DNA of 64,000 nucleotides from Rhizobium sp. FKL33 (GCF_005222915.1 NZ_STFX01000001.1:62001-126000), one strand, 5' to 3'; counted from the stretch's first letter, positions 1 to 8,746 are shown. Program-made: numbers and translations. Notes: a model not told the origin generated them from the sequence alone.

Positions 1-1
1 G

Positions 2-316
2 CTGCGCGATATCCGCGACGCCGTCGATCTCGCGGTCAAGGCGCGCGACGCCGGCCGGTCGCTTGCGATCGGCGAGGCCTATGACCGGGCGCGGCGTTTC
101 GACGTGGTCAGCCGCACGGCGGGCGTCGATCTGCTCAACCGCTCGCTCTTGTCGAATTTTCTGCCGGTGCAGATGCTGCGCGCGGCCGGCATCCATCTTC
201 TCACCAGCCTGCCGCCGCTCCGGCATTTCATGATGAACGAAGGCGTCTCGCCGGGCCGGGCCTTCAAGCGGCTGCCGGAACTCTTACGGGAAAAGGTCGG
301 GCGGCAGCGCGCCTGA
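2..316 (+). CDS. UbiH/UbiF/COQ6-family FAD-dependent hydroxylase, C-terminal part
   Basis: Only the last 104 codons are in the window; the 5' end lies upstream. The reading frame runs from the first complete codon to a TGA at 314-316. The tail pattern (Y-D-x-x-R-R-F-D, then A-G-V-D-L-L-N-R, then L-R-A-A-G near two prolines) is typical of the C-terminal helix region of the FAD monooxygenases that hydroxylate the ubiquinone ring. The catalytic FAD-binding motifs are not visible, so which ring position it would modify cannot be judged. The gene converges on the AEC transporter gene and overlaps its 3' end by 33 bp. Confidence 0.72.
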   Translation: MRDIRDAVDLAVKARDAGRSLAIGEAYDRARRFDVVSRTAGVDLLNRSLLSNFLPVQMLRAAGIHLLTSLPPLRHFMMNEGVSPGRAFKRLPELLREKVGRQRA

Positions 317-1246
317 CTTGAACAGATAGAGCGCGCCGGACACGCTGGCGACTGAGATCACCGTGGTGATCAGCACCGCCGCCGAGGCGCGCTCCTGCCA
401 GACGCCATATTGCTGGGCGATGACGAAAACATTGGTCGCTGTCGGCAGCGCGGCGAGCAGCACCGCCGTTTCCACCCAGATCGCCGGGTAATCGCCTGTG
501 GCGCTCATCGCTAGATACATCAGCGCCGGCAGCACGGCGAGCTTCAAGGGCGCCAGAGCATAGATCTCCTGCGGCACGCGTTTGAGCGGCCGCAGCGCCA
601 GCGTCACGCCCATGGCAAACAGCGCGCAGGGGGCGGCGGCCAGCGCCAGATTGTCGATCATGGTCTCAAGCACGCGCGGCGCGGAAAAACCGGTCGCGGC
701 GGCGGCAAAGCCCGCGGCGGTGGCGATGATGAAGGGATGGGTGACGATTTTACGTCCGACATCTTTGGCCAGCGTCAGCGGCGGGCGCTTTTCCTGCCCG
801 TCAAAGGCCATCAGCGCCGGCGCCGCGATGAAATGCGCCATGTTCTCGAAGGCGAAGATCAGCGCCAGCGGCAGCGCCGCCTGTTCGCCGAAGGCGGCGA
901 GCGCCAGTCCCGGGCCGAGATAGCCGATATTGCCATAGCAGGCGGCGAGCGCCTGTATGGTCGATTCGCCAACCGGGCTGCGGCTTATGAGGCGCGCGAA
1001 CAGGAAGGCGATCGCGAACACCGTATAGGTGGCGGCGAGGCTCGTGAGGATGAAGTCGAAGCGGGTGAGATCGGCGATCGGCGTGCGGCCGATGATCTTG
1101 AAGAACAGCGCCGGCAGGGCGATGTAGACGATGAAGAAATTCAGCCAGCCCAGCGCCGCCGCATCGAGCTTCCTCAGCCGACCCGAGATATAGCCGAGCA
1201 GAATCAGGCCGAAGAACGGAATGACGAGGGCGGAGATCTCGGCCAT
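284..1246 (-). CDS. AEC (auxin efflux carrier) family transporter
   Basis: This 320-residue integral membrane protein has about ten hydrophobic segments arranged in two halves, the layout of the bile-acid/auxin-permease superfamily. The opening hydrophobic helix is followed by G-Y-I-S-G-R-L, and a N-F-F-I-V-Y-I-A-L-P-A-L-F-F segment matches AEC proteins. Family members export small carboxylates or similar anions; the substrate cannot be predicted here. The ATG has a GGGAGC sequence just upstream. It lies 12 bp after ccdA on the same strand, so the two genes are probably cotranscribed. Confidence 0.85.
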   Translation of the reverse strand: MAEISALVIPFFGLILLGYISGRLRKLDAAALGWLNFFIVYIALPALFFKIIGRTPIADLTRFDFILTSLAATYTVFAIAFLFARLISRSPVGESTIQALAACYGNIGYLGPGLALAAFGEQAALPLALIFAFENMAHFIAAPALMAFDGQEKRPPLTLAKDVGRKIVTHPFIIATAAGFAAAATGFSAPRVLETMIDNLALAAAPCALFAMGVTLALRPLKRVPQEIYALAPLKLAVLPALMYLAMSATGDYPAIWVETAVLLAALPTATNVFVIAQQYGVWQERASAAVLITTVISVASVSGALYLFKSGALPPDLFP

Positions 1247-1258
1247 GCTCCCGCTTTC

Positions 1259-2008
1259 TCAGCCGATCCGCGACAGGATCGGGAAGGTTTGCTGGAACCA
1301 GATGGCGACGTCGCCGATATAGCCGAAGATGAAGGCGAGGCCAGTCAGCACGAGAAGCGCCCCGAGCGCCTTTTCCACCAGCCCGAGATGACGGCGGAAG
1401 CGGGTGAGGAAGGCGAGGAACGCCCCGGAGAAGCCGGCCGCCAGCCAGAAGGGCAAAGCCAGCCCCAGCGAATAGACCGACAGCAGCGCTGCACCCTGGC
1501 CCACCGTGTCGCTCGCCGCCGCGACGCCGAGAATGGCCCCGAGAATCGGGCCGATGCAAGGCGTCCAGCCGAAGGCGAAAGCGAGGCCCATCACATAGGC
1601 CCCGGTCCAGGTGGCCGGCCTGCCGCCCGACTGGAAGCGCGCCTCGCGCGAGAAGAACGGGATGCGCACGAGGCCGAGGAAATTCAGCCCCATCAGGATG
1701 ATCAGCAGACCGCCGATCTGGGCGAGAATGTCGATATGCTGGCGCAGCGCCATGCCGATGGAGCTCGCGCTTGCGCCGAGCGCGATGAAGACGGTGGAAA
1801 AGCCGAGCGTGAAGAAGACCGAGGCGATCATCACCGAGCGGCGCGGCCGGCGATTCCCCGTCGTCTGGTCGGGATTGGCGAATTCATCGATCGATACGCC
1901 CGCCATATAACAGAGATAGGGCGGAACCAGCGGCAGCACGCAGGGAGACAGGAAGGACAGGGCGCCGGCGATCAGCGCGCTCAGATAGGAAATATCGGCG
2001 CCAGCCAA
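1259..2008 (-). CDS. ccdA: Cytochrome c biogenesis protein CcdA (thiol-disulfide transmembrane shuttle)
   Basis: A six-helix membrane protein of the CcdA/DsbD-beta family, which moves reducing equivalents from cytoplasmic thioredoxin to periplasmic apocytochrome c or other thiol substrates. The conserved redox cysteines are visible in L-S-P-C-V-L-P near the N-terminus and in G-W-T-P-C-I-G-P-I-L-G around residue 150. The start is taken at a TTG (2006-2008) because a perfect AAGGAGG stands 5 nt before it. An ATG 69 nt upstream (2077) has no such site and would add a tail unlike the family. Product 249 residues. It is followed 12 bp later by the AEC transporter. Confidence 0.9.
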   Translation of the reverse strand: MAGADISYLSALIAGALSFLSPCVLPLVPPYLCYMAGVSIDEFANPDQTTGNRRPRRSVMIASVFFTLGFSTVFIALGASASSIGMALRQHIDILAQIGGLLIILMGLNFLGLVRIPFFSREARFQSGGRPATWTGAYVMGLAFAFGWTPCIGPILGAILGVAAASDTVGQGAALLSVYSLGLALPFWLAAGFSGAFLAFLTRFRRHLGLVEKALGALLVLTGLAFIFGYIGDVAIWFQQTFPILSRIG

Positions 2009-2195
2009 GGCGGCCTCCTTGCCGTAGGGATCTCGGGCGCTGTTTATCCGAGCCCGCCGGGCTGCGCCAGTCACCATTTGTTGACGACGGTACGCCGGCC
2101 CAAAAAATCTTCGCCGAACGGGTTGACCGGCCCGGCGGCTTTACTTATGACACGCCCACTTCCAAGGGACGGCGCTTCGCCGGTTTCGAAATTGG

Positions 2196-2271
2196 GAGAG
2201 CGTAGCTCAGCCGGTAGAGCAACTGACTTTTAATCAGTAGGTCATGGGTTCGAATCCCATCGCTCTCACCA
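2196..2271 (+). tRNA. tRNA-Lys (anticodon TTT)
   Basis: A full cloverleaf can be drawn: acceptor GAGAGCG/CGCTCTC, D-arm TAGCTCAG, anticodon stem ACTGA/TCAGT with loop CTTTTAA (anticodon TTT), T-loop TTCGAAT, and an encoded CCA. It sits 20 bp before tRNA-Val on the same strand. Confidence 0.96.
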
Positions 2272-2291
2272 CCTTCGTGATCACCTTGCGG

Positions 2292-2367
<76 letters not shown>

Positions 2368-2445
2368 AATTCTTCCTGTAGCTTCATGAACATACTGGAT
2401 TTGCTGGCTTTCCGCAAGACGGGCTGCTACAAAAAAGGTTCACGT

Positions 2446-4212
2446 ATGGCGATCAAGCGAAGGAGATGGGTCATGACTGGCCCGTGGCCTCATCCTCACT
2501 CCGGGATACTCTACTTCAGGAAGGCGACACCCACCGACCTGTGGAACCAGCGTGACAAACTTAAGGCTCTCAAGCTGAAGGTGAGTCGCGAGGTCCAGCG
2601 TTCTCTCAACACGAGGGACCCCAAGGCCGCCGCGTTGGCGTACAAGAAGGTCAGCATCGAGTTTGAGGAGATGTGGGCGAGGTGGCGTTCTATGCTGAGC
2701 GACAGCCCCCTTCGGCTGACCCATAAGGACATCCACGCCTTGGCTGGTGAGGACGCCCTTGAGTTCCTTCGAGCAAAGGAGGCTGACCCCGGTGAACTCC
2801 GCATCTGGCAGCAACTTGTCCAACGCGAGGTGGACCAAGAGTTGGGGAACTGTAAGCCAGGACCCGGCCTCGATAGGCAGAGACTTTTCGAGATGGGCCA
2901 ACGGCTGCAAGCGCTCCACAGGTTCGACGCTCTCGATAAGATACAGGCCATGCTGGGGCAGGAAACAAAGGGGTCTCCGACTCACCGGGTTCTTGAGAGC
3001 CTTAGGTGGCAGACTGAGGAGATACTAAGGGTCTGGGGCGTGGCGAGGGCTAACGCTCTTGTCCGTAAGATGGGCGTCAAGCTGGACGCAGATACGATGG
3101 CTTCTCTTCGAGCCCGATGCGGCGAGCGTCTTTTGGATGCTCTAGCAAGTCTCCGGGTTCGCTGGGAGGAGGGCGATTATAGCGAACCCGCATGGGCTCA
3201 GCGCATTCCCGCCTACGAGGGACCCAAGCCTGCCCGTAGCACTACGTCCGCCGCGCCCCTGAAGCTTACCCTTGAGGCGATTGTGGACGAGGAGGAGCGA
3301 CGGGGCCAAGACAAGACCGCCCTTATGGCCTCTCGGCGAGGCAAGGCCATCGCCACCATCAAGAAATACCGCCGGATCGTCCAGGAGTTCTCCACCTTCA
3401 GGAAGAGCGAACTCGCTGCAACGGTGGCCGTCTCTGAAGTAATGCGGTGGATGGAGGCGCTCCACAAGGCTGGTGCTTCGAGAACCACCATTAGAGACAA
3501 GGCCAACACAATACGAGCCGTGACGCAATGGGGGCAGCGCCAGACTAGCGGCCAGCTCTACCCTGATGGCTTCCCGCTAGAGGACCTAGCCGTCCCAGAC
3601 CGTGATGCCGTCGATAGTCGGTCTCGGACATACAGTCTTGACCAGGCGGCGACTATTCTCAAAGCAGCCCGTGGAGAGACCCTTCCTGAGAGACGCTGGG
3701 TTCCATGGCTCATGGCGTACTCAGGGATGAGGGTGGGGGAGGCGGCCCAACTGACGAAAGAAGACTTCGTGGAGGTCGAGGGCCACTGGTTCGCCCATGT
3801 TCGCTCCGAGGGTGAGCGCACTACGAAGACGCACAAGTCCCGCAAGGTCCCCATCCATTCCGCCGTCGTGAAAGAGGGGCTGATTGTCTTTGTTCAAGCG
3901 GCTGCGCCAGGTCCGCTGTTCCCAAAGCGTACCCAGGCCAACCTCTATGAGTGGATCACAGAGACAGTCCTAGCGGACGTGGATCACGTGCCTCCCGCAA
4001 GCCATGCGTTCCGGCACCTGTTTGAGGACCTGTGCCGCCGTCACCGGGTCGATCCTGAAGCCTCGCATTACATCGCAGGGCGGGCATTTGGCAAAGAGCA
4101 GGCAGAGCTGGCGGCAAGTTCGGCGCGGGGCTACGGCGGATCAGACGTGATGCTGAAGGGGTATGCGGAGGAGGTGGAAAAAATCGCCCCCATCATCCCC
4201 TCTCGCTCTTGA
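2446..4212 (+). CDS. int: Tyrosine recombinase/integrase
   Basis: A 588-residue site-specific recombinase placed right after its tRNA-Val attachment site. The N-terminal 100 residues (Y-F-R-K-A-T-P-T-D-L, then R-S-L-N-T-R-D) resemble the DUF6538-type arm/N-terminal domain of proteobacterial integrases. A SAM-like core-binding region sits around residues 300-385. The catalytic domain shows R429 in S-G-M-R-V-G-E-A, a lysine-rich beta hairpin (K-T-H-K-S-R-K-V-P), H520-A-F-R523-H and the likely nucleophile Y573 near the C-terminus. The frame is open from inside the tRNA. The ATG at 2446 is chosen because AAAAAAGG precedes it at suitable spacing. It presumably integrates and excises the element. 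Confidence 0.93.
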   Translation: MAIKRRRWVMTGPWPHPHSGILYFRKATPTDLWNQRDKLKALKLKVSREVQRSLNTRDPKAAALAYKKVSIEFEEMWARWRSMLSDSPLRLTHKDIHALAGEDALEFLRAKEADPGELRIWQQLVQREVDQELGNCKPGPGLDRQRLFEMGQRLQALHRFDALDKIQAMLGQETKGSPTHRVLESLRWQTEEILRVWGVARANALVRKMGVKLDADTMASLRARCGERLLDALASLRVRWEEGDYSEPAWAQRIPAYEGPKPARSTTSAAPLKLTLEAIVDEEERRGQDKTALMASRRGKAIATIKKYRRIVQEFSTFRKSELAATVAVSEVMRWMEALHKAGASRTTIRDKANTIRAVTQWGQRQTSGQLYPDGFPLEDLAVPDRDAVDSRSRTYSLDQAATILKAARGETLPERRWVPWLMAYSGMRVGEAAQLTKEDFVEVEGHWFAHVRSEGERTTKTHKSRKVPIHSAVVKEGLIVFVQAAAPGPLFPKRTQANLYEWITETVLADVDHVPPASHAFRHLFEDLCRRHRVDPEASHYIAGRAFGKEQAELAASSARGYGGSDVMLKGYAEEVEKIAPIIPSRS

Positions 4213-4287
4213 CGCCACACCCCGTAGGCTGCTGGATAGGGTTTGGTTGCCGCCTTGATTTCATTGCTCGCTTTAGGGGAGCTGGAG

Positions 4288-5001
4288 ATGAGCCGCATGC
4301 GCTTTTTGCCTGCCGCTTCCGCCGCCGTTCTGTTGGCCCTGCCTACTGTGGCGGCGTTTCTTGTGCTGCCCGGTAGTCGTTGGGACGCGAAGGTCCAGGC
4401 CAAGTGCTCGGGGCTGGTGGAGCGCCTGGGGAAGGAGGCTGCGGACTACGATTTGTGCTCTCGTGACGGCAACTATCGCAACACCCTACAAGACGCCGCA
4501 AATCGGGAATATCTTAGCCGCTCGCTTGAGATGCTCAGCAAGAGCGCGGAGGCGATCAACAGTGCTTCGGATGCCCTAACCCTCTACCGCTTCCAGGGAG
4601 TGGCTCCATCACCTAGTGCTGACGCTGTGCTTCCCGCAGCCAGCCGCCCCAGCCGCATCATCTACAGCCTCGACGCGGCGTATTTCTCTGCCCCAGATCC
4701 CGCCGAAGATCTGGCGGTTTGGACGGTGAGCGGGAAGAACTCGGCGGACACCCGCTCGCCATATGTTGATGTCGAGCTTGATGGCATTCCTTCGAGCTAT
4801 CTGCGGCGGTTATGGGCCTGTGACTACCTCCTGCTTGAGAGGGTGGAGAGTACCTGCCGCGTCACGGTGTTCTTGGAGAGGGTGCCAGATGTTGGTGGAA
4901 ATGGTTTGCTCGATGAATACGCGGCTGTTGCCATCAGGGTTCGCGTCCCTGACGCCGCAGCCAGGAAAGAAATACGGATTGCAACGCGGGTTGATCCATA
5001 G
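4288..5001 (+). CDS. Exported or membrane-anchored protein of unknown function
   Basis: A 237-residue protein. The N-terminus (M-S-R-M-R-F-L-P-A-A-S-A-A-V-L-L) is a signal peptide or single anchor helix ending about residue 28. The rest looks extracytoplasmic and contains four cysteines (K-C-S-G, D-L-C-S, W-A-C-D, S-T-C-R) that could form two disulfides. I recognise no family. The ATG at 4288 follows a GGGGAGCTGGAG sequence; an earlier start at 4243 would bury the signal peptide. It lies 75 bp after the integrase, in the region where integrated elements often carry cargo. Confidence 0.65.
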   Translation: MSRMRFLPAASAAVLLALPTVAAFLVLPGSRWDAKVQAKCSGLVERLGKEAADYDLCSRDGNYRNTLQDAANREYLSRSLEMLSKSAEAINSASDALTLYRFQGVAPSPSADAVLPAASRPSRIIYSLDAAYFSAPDPAEDLAVWTVSGKNSADTRSPYVDVELDGIPSSYLRRLWACDYLLLERVESTCRVTVFLERVPDVGGNGLLDEYAAVAIRVRVPDAAARKEIRIATRVDP

Positions 5002-5189
5002 TGGCGTTCGCACATTGACCTCTCGGCTTTTGGCGGCGACTGTTCGCGCCAACCCTATTAAAGCTCGGGAAATATTGTGACCCAAGTGAATATCCAAAGA
5101 AAAATGGGCTTGATGGATGTTAATCGTTTCCTTCTGTCCTTGATTTTTGGGCCGCAAAGCGTCTTCTGGTTGCGTAGGGGGAGTAACAA

Positions 5190-6425
5190 ATGCATCAGGC
5201 AGTCAAGCAAATCATGGAAGAGCTATATCGCGTGGAGCAGGCGGTACGATCCCTTCCGGAAAAACGTCGCCTTTCAGAAGCGTTTGTGTGGCATATACCG
5301 ACGCTGAGTACAGACCAACTAGCAGACCTTCCACTCATGCTGGCGGACTCGCTCAAAGAGTCTGATATTGATGAGCCCACCGAGGAAATGCTGGAATATC
5401 TCGCACCAGTCGTTGGTTCACTTCAGGCCCTATACGCGAACATCATCCCTGGTCTGGCGAATGGGAATGCGACGCACGCGGTTGGAGCGTATGTCGGGAC
5501 GATGAGTTATTGCGAATTTATCATCCGATCGATTAGCTCCTGGGGGCCGCCGGACCCAAATATGCTGCCAAATCAGCTTTTGAGGAGGCTGAATAAAATC
5601 GATCGCGATATCACCGGGATTGCTCCGACGACGGACGAGCTGAAAGCGAAGCTGGCGCAAATCTTAGCTGCTCATGAGGCGGCTGTGGAACTGCCCGGCA
5701 CTCTGCAAGAGCTGCGGTCTGCTCAGGCTGAGTTGCGCAACGCGGCAGCCTCCGCATCGAATGCCCTCGGCAGGATATCAACAATTGAAGAAAAGGCTTT
5801 TGCTAATTTAAGTCACATTGAAGAGGTAAATGACTCTTCAAACAAGCTTCTAGCTCAGGTGAACGAGGCGCATCGCATAACGACAAGCATAGGCCTGGCC
5901 GCTGCATTTGATGATCGGGCGAGAAGGCTGAATTTTTCTCTATATATATGGGTGGGTGGATTAGCATTAGCGCTGGTCGTCGCAATGATTGTCGGCTATT
6001 TTCGTTTGTCGATTATGCGTGAGGTACTGGCAGAAACGCCGCTAAGCCCGACAAAAGTATGGGTGCAGTTTATACTTTCCGCGCTGAGCATAGGTGCTCC
6101 GGTATGGTTTGCGTGGATGGCTACCAAACAGGTGAGTCAGAGATTTAAGCTTTCAGAAGATTATGCCTATAAGGCGTCGATCGCAAAGGCCTATGAGGGA
6201 TTTAGGCGACAAGCCGTCCGCATTGATCCAGAGTTTGAGAAAGTCCTTTTCGCGTCCGCTTTGGTTAGGCTTGATGAGGCCCCCTTGCGCCTTATGGAGG
6301 GCGCTATTCATGGCAGCCCTCTACATGAGGCCGCTGGCAATGAGGCGGTGAAATCTGTACTGGCAGGCATAAGAGACCGGATCTCGGCAAGAAAGACTAT
6401 CAACAAACCGGACGCCCCCGATTGA
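5190..6425 (+). CDS. Two-helix membrane protein with coiled coil, function unknown
   Basis: 411 residues starting at an ATG preceded by TAGGGGGAG. Residues 1-150 are helical and soluble. Residues about 155-235 form a likely coiled coil (E-L-R-S-A-Q-A-E-L-R, then S-N-K-L-L-A-Q-V-N-E). Two transmembrane helices follow at about 250-270 (W-V-G-G-L-A-L-A-L-V-V-A-M-I-V-G-Y-F) and 290-308. The C-terminal 100 residues contain D-Y-A-Y-K-A-S-I-A-K-A-Y-E-G-F and H-G-S-P-L-H-E, motifs I associate with a widespread but unnamed membrane protein family. The DNA is AT-richer than the flanking chromosome. A sensing or effector role in defence is possible but unproven. Confidence 0.7.
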   Translation: MHQAVKQIMEELYRVEQAVRSLPEKRRLSEAFVWHIPTLSTDQLADLPLMLADSLKESDIDEPTEEMLEYLAPVVGSLQALYANIIPGLANGNATHAVGAYVGTMSYCEFIIRSISSWGPPDPNMLPNQLLRRLNKIDRDITGIAPTTDELKAKLAQILAAHEAAVELPGTLQELRSAQAELRNAAASASNALGRISTIEEKAFANLSHIEEVNDSSNKLLAQVNEAHRITTSIGLAAAFDDRARRLNFSLYIWVGGLALALVVAMIVGYFRLSIMREVLAETPLSPTKVWVQFILSALSIGAPVWFAWMATKQVSQRFKLSEDYAYKASIAKAYEGFRRQAVRIDPEFEKVLFASALVRLDEAPLRLMEGAIHGSPLHEAAGNEAVKSVLAGIRDRISARKTINKPDAPD

Positions 6426-6508
6426 AGGCAGCGGACGTTTGTCTCGCTCATTTGGCTGGCATGTCTTGAGCAGGGAGGTTGCGTCACTGCAAGATCAGTC
6501 TACTCCAC

Positions 6509-7375
6509 CTAGAGAGCCCCCGTGCCCGTTGGGTTCTCCACCAGGGCAGCCATCAGCCTCAAATAGCCCATGCCCGTTGTCGCGGACACAAGCGCCAGTT
6601 CAAGTGGGGCCTCATGGATCTGATCGAAAGGTGCTCCATGTCGATAGGGATGGGCTTCTTTGACCCACGCCTCAAAGGCTGCCAGCATTCTAGTTACCTT
6701 GTCCACGGCGTCCGGGAAGCTGCTATAGCGCTGGAGGAGGAGGGGCTTTATGTGTTTGTCGATCATCTGGGCATTAAGGCGGTTCGCGTTAGTGGCCCCA
6801 GCGGCCACGAGGCTGGCGGCCTCCACTGCCTCAAAAACACCTCTGATTAGCCCTTTGCCACTTCTCGCCGTAACACCGAGGCACCTCAGGCCATCTTCAA
6901 GGGCTGCCCGCGCTGCTGTAAGCCGTGGGCTTGAAAGGGCCGCTATGGTGCTCTCGGCCAGATACGTAAACTCCTCATCCACGAGAAAATGGACGCCACC
7001 TAGCTCATCCACCCTATAGTGCAGATCTTCCTCAGCAATGATTTCTCGGATTTGATTGAGCAGGGAGGGAGGATTGTTCAGTGTCGGAAACATAGCCTTG
7101 TAAGCCCGCTCCAAAAGCGTCAATGCGCTTAAGAAGTCGCCGACAGATATTTGTAGCCAGAATTTACGATAGTCGCTTCCATAGCCCCCATACGGCACCT
7201 CGACGCCTAAGCGCCTTAGGACATCATCGCCGAACTTCTCTCGCTCGTCCCTTGGAAGTGCCTCGTTACAGAGTTGGTATACTCTAAGCCGCGCTCGCTG
7301 GCTGTCAGGCAACTTTATCGCTGATCTAAGATAGTTCAGCCTAAATAGCTCCCCGTCTATCGGTCCGGTTGTCAA
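6509..7375 (-). CDS. Hypothetical protein, possibly HEPN/abortive-infection-like
   Basis: A 288-residue, mostly helical soluble protein in the cargo region, convergent with the two-helix membrane protein gene. Its middle part (residues about 125-160, L-G-G-V-H-F-L-V-D-E-E-F-T-Y-L-A-E) is followed by a helical repeat, and near the end stands A-W-V-K-E-A-H-P-Y-R-H-G. The overall plan, an N-terminal all-helical domain with a C-terminal W...RHG segment, recalls abortive-infection proteins with HEPN-type C-termini. I cannot see a clear R-x4-6-H catalytic pair, so this is only a suggestion. It reads away from the recombinase control region, and no strong Shine-Dalgarno sequence is visible. Confidence 0.6.
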   Translation of the reverse strand: MTTGPIDGELFRLNYLRSAIKLPDSQRARLRVYQLCNEALPRDEREKFGDDVLRRLGVEVPYGGYGSDYRKFWLQISVGDFLSALTLLERAYKAMFPTLNNPPSLLNQIREIIAEEDLHYRVDELGGVHFLVDEEFTYLAESTIAALSSPRLTAARAALEDGLRCLGVTARSGKGLIRGVFEAVEAASLVAAGATNANRLNAQMIDKHIKPLLLQRYSSFPDAVDKVTRMLAAFEAWVKEAHPYRHGAPFDQIHEAPLELALVSATTGMGYLRLMAALVENPTGTGAL

Positions 7376-7495
7376 TGGAGCTCCTCTTTTGGTTGAGTTC
7401 AGACATTGAAATGCACATTTTATGACGATAGGGCGTGACTATGGCTTTCGCAATCATCCAACCAATTGGATCAGCGCTCATCCACCGACATCTCT

Positions 7496-7723
7496 CTATC
7501 CCACGATCTCCCGCTTGATCTTGACCCTCAGCCCCGTCGCCGGGTCCCGCTTGATCTCGTGGACAAAGAGCCGCCCCTCGGCGTCCCACTCCATGCCCCG
7601 CTTGAGCACCGGCAGTCTGGCCCACTGTTCCAACGTGGAGAGGCCCGTGGGCGGATAGGGAGGCGGAGGGCCGTCGATAGCGTCGAAAAATCCCACGACT
7701 AATCGCTTAAGCCGGGACCACAT
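7496..7723 (-). CDS. Small hypothetical protein coupled to the serine recombinase
   Basis: 75 residues. Its start overlaps the last 17 bp of the serine recombinase gene, and an AGGAGG stands 6 nt before its ATG, so it is probably translated from the same transcript. The sequence begins M-W-S-R-L-K-R-L-V-V-G-F-F-D and has a proline run (P-P-P-P-Y-P-P) followed by a basic C-terminus. I recognise no family. A role as an accessory factor of the recombinase is an inference from position only. Confidence 0.6.
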   Translation of the reverse strand: MWSRLKRLVVGFFDAIDGPPPPYPPTGLSTLEQWARLPVLKRGMEWDAEGRLFVHEIKRDPATGLRVKIKREIVG

Positions 7724-8354
7724 GGTCTGCCTCCTGGTCTCCGCGTAGACGCTTTGCTAACCGCCCAAGGGTAGACATCGAGCATCCTGTTGCCGCCGCA
7801 ATGCTTCGCCAACTCTGCCCGGCCGCCAGCAACTTCATTATGGCCGCGTTGCGCTCTTCGTCTTCTGGCCGCCCCTTGTAGTCTCCACGCGCCTTGGCCT
7901 TCTCGATACCTTGAGCCTGCCGCCGCCGTCGATCATCGTAGTCCTTCCGCGCAATGGCGGCCAGCATGTCCAACATCATGCCGTTGATGGCCTCCAAGAT
8001 GCGCGACTGCACATCATCCCGCTCTGCCGTTGCGAGCATCCAAGAGGTTGGGAGATCCAGAGCAACCACCCGAACCTGCCGCCCCGTGATCTCGTCTTTG
8101 AGACGCTGCCAGTCGGCGGCATTTAGGCGACTTAGGCGGTCTACCTGTTCGACCAGGAGGATGTCTCCAGGTTCGGAGTCGGTGAGGAGGCGGAATAACT
8201 CTGGCCTCTTGAGAGAAGCGCCGCTCTCGTTCTCTGCGTAATAGCCCGCGACCCTTAGGCCCCGCTCTTGGGCAAACCTGGCGAGGTCGGCCCTCGCTCG
8301 GCTGGCGTCCTGCTCTTTGGTGCTGGCGCGGAGGTATGCTCGCACTAGAGTCAT
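7707..8354 (-). CDS. Serine recombinase (resolvase/invertase family)
   Basis: A 215-residue small serine recombinase. The N-terminal catalytic domain shows the nucleophile region Y-L-R-A-S-T-K-E-Q, the L-L-V-E-Q-V-D-R-L-S-R-L motif and helix E ending about residue 140. The C-terminal 45 residues form a helix-turn-helix (S-W-R-S-I-A-A-A-T-G-C-S-M-S-T-L). Such enzymes resolve or invert DNA between short crossover sites. The ATG at 8354 is chosen over a TTG 6 nt upstream because GGGAG lies 8 nt before it. Several TGCTTCG boxes stand just upstream (8369-8434) and could be its binding sites. It would be a second recombinase on the element beside the integrase. Confidence 0.9.
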   Translation of the reverse strand: MTLVRAYLRASTKEQDASRARADLARFAQERGLRVAGYYAENESGASLKRPELFRLLTDSEPGDILLVEQVDRLSRLNAADWQRLKDEITGRQVRVVALDLPTSWMLATAERDDVQSRILEAINGMMLDMLAAIARKDYDDRRRRQAQGIEKAKARGDYKGRPEDEERNAAIMKLLAAGQSWRSIAAATGCSMSTLGRLAKRLRGDQEADHVVPA

Positions 8355-8368
8355 GCTCAAAGCTCCCT

Positions 8369-8434
8369 TGCTTCGCTTTAGGTGCTTCGTTATGTCATGC
8401 TTCGTTATGAGTGGTCAAGGAAATTTTCGAAGCA
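8369..8434. repeat. TGCTTCG boxes upstream of the serine recombinase gene
   Basis: TGCTTCG occurs directly at 8369-8375, 8383-8389 and 8398-8404, and inverted (CGAAGCA) at 8428-8434. The second and third copies are part of a 12-bp repeat (TGCTTCGTTATG at 8383-8394 and 8398-8409). Spacings of 14 and 15 bp and a position before the recombinase start suggest a resolution site or an operator. Confidence 0.65.
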
Positions 8435-8602
8435 CCCTTCGACATAGCTCCGCCGCGCTTCTCTTCAAGCATACCTTATCGAAGCGCATGAGGGCGGGAC
8501 TTTGAAACGGACTCGCGGCCTGTTGGTCCGGTGTCTTCCTGCCTGTTGGGCACCTCGGCAACTGCCAAAAAGTAATAATCGGAGGAAATGATCCTGCTAC
8601 AG

Positions 8603-8655
8603 TGCGCAATAGTAAATATTCGGAATTAAACGGTGATACAACATTGCGCAATAGT
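8603..8655. repeat. Pair of TGCGCAATAGT repeats, 42 bp apart
   Basis: Identical 11-mers at 8603-8613 and 8645-8655, start to start 42 bp (four helical turns), flank AT-rich DNA upstream of a promoter. The even helical spacing suggests two sites bound on the same DNA face by a repressor or initiator. Confidence 0.6.
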
Positions 8656-8746
8656 GATAATGTGGCAATAATATATTACTATCACATTCATCATCATCGT
8701 GAAAGTGGGAGATTTTACGTGGTGACCATGGATGAGTATTATTGAA

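Noticed and set aside
737-2233. A 498-codon plus-strand frame over the AEC and ccdA genes, running into tRNA-Lys
   Set aside because: Strongly Arg/Glu/Gln/Asp-biased, without hydrophobic core segments, and antisense to two membrane protein genes with clear helices.
5077-5307. A 76-codon plus-strand frame before the two-helix membrane protein
   Set aside because: It overlaps the start of the better-supported gene at 5190 in another frame and has a weak ribosome site.
8415-8651. A 78-codon minus-strand frame in the recombinase control region
   Set aside because: It overlaps repeats and lacks a ribosome site; the sequence is better explained as regulatory DNA.
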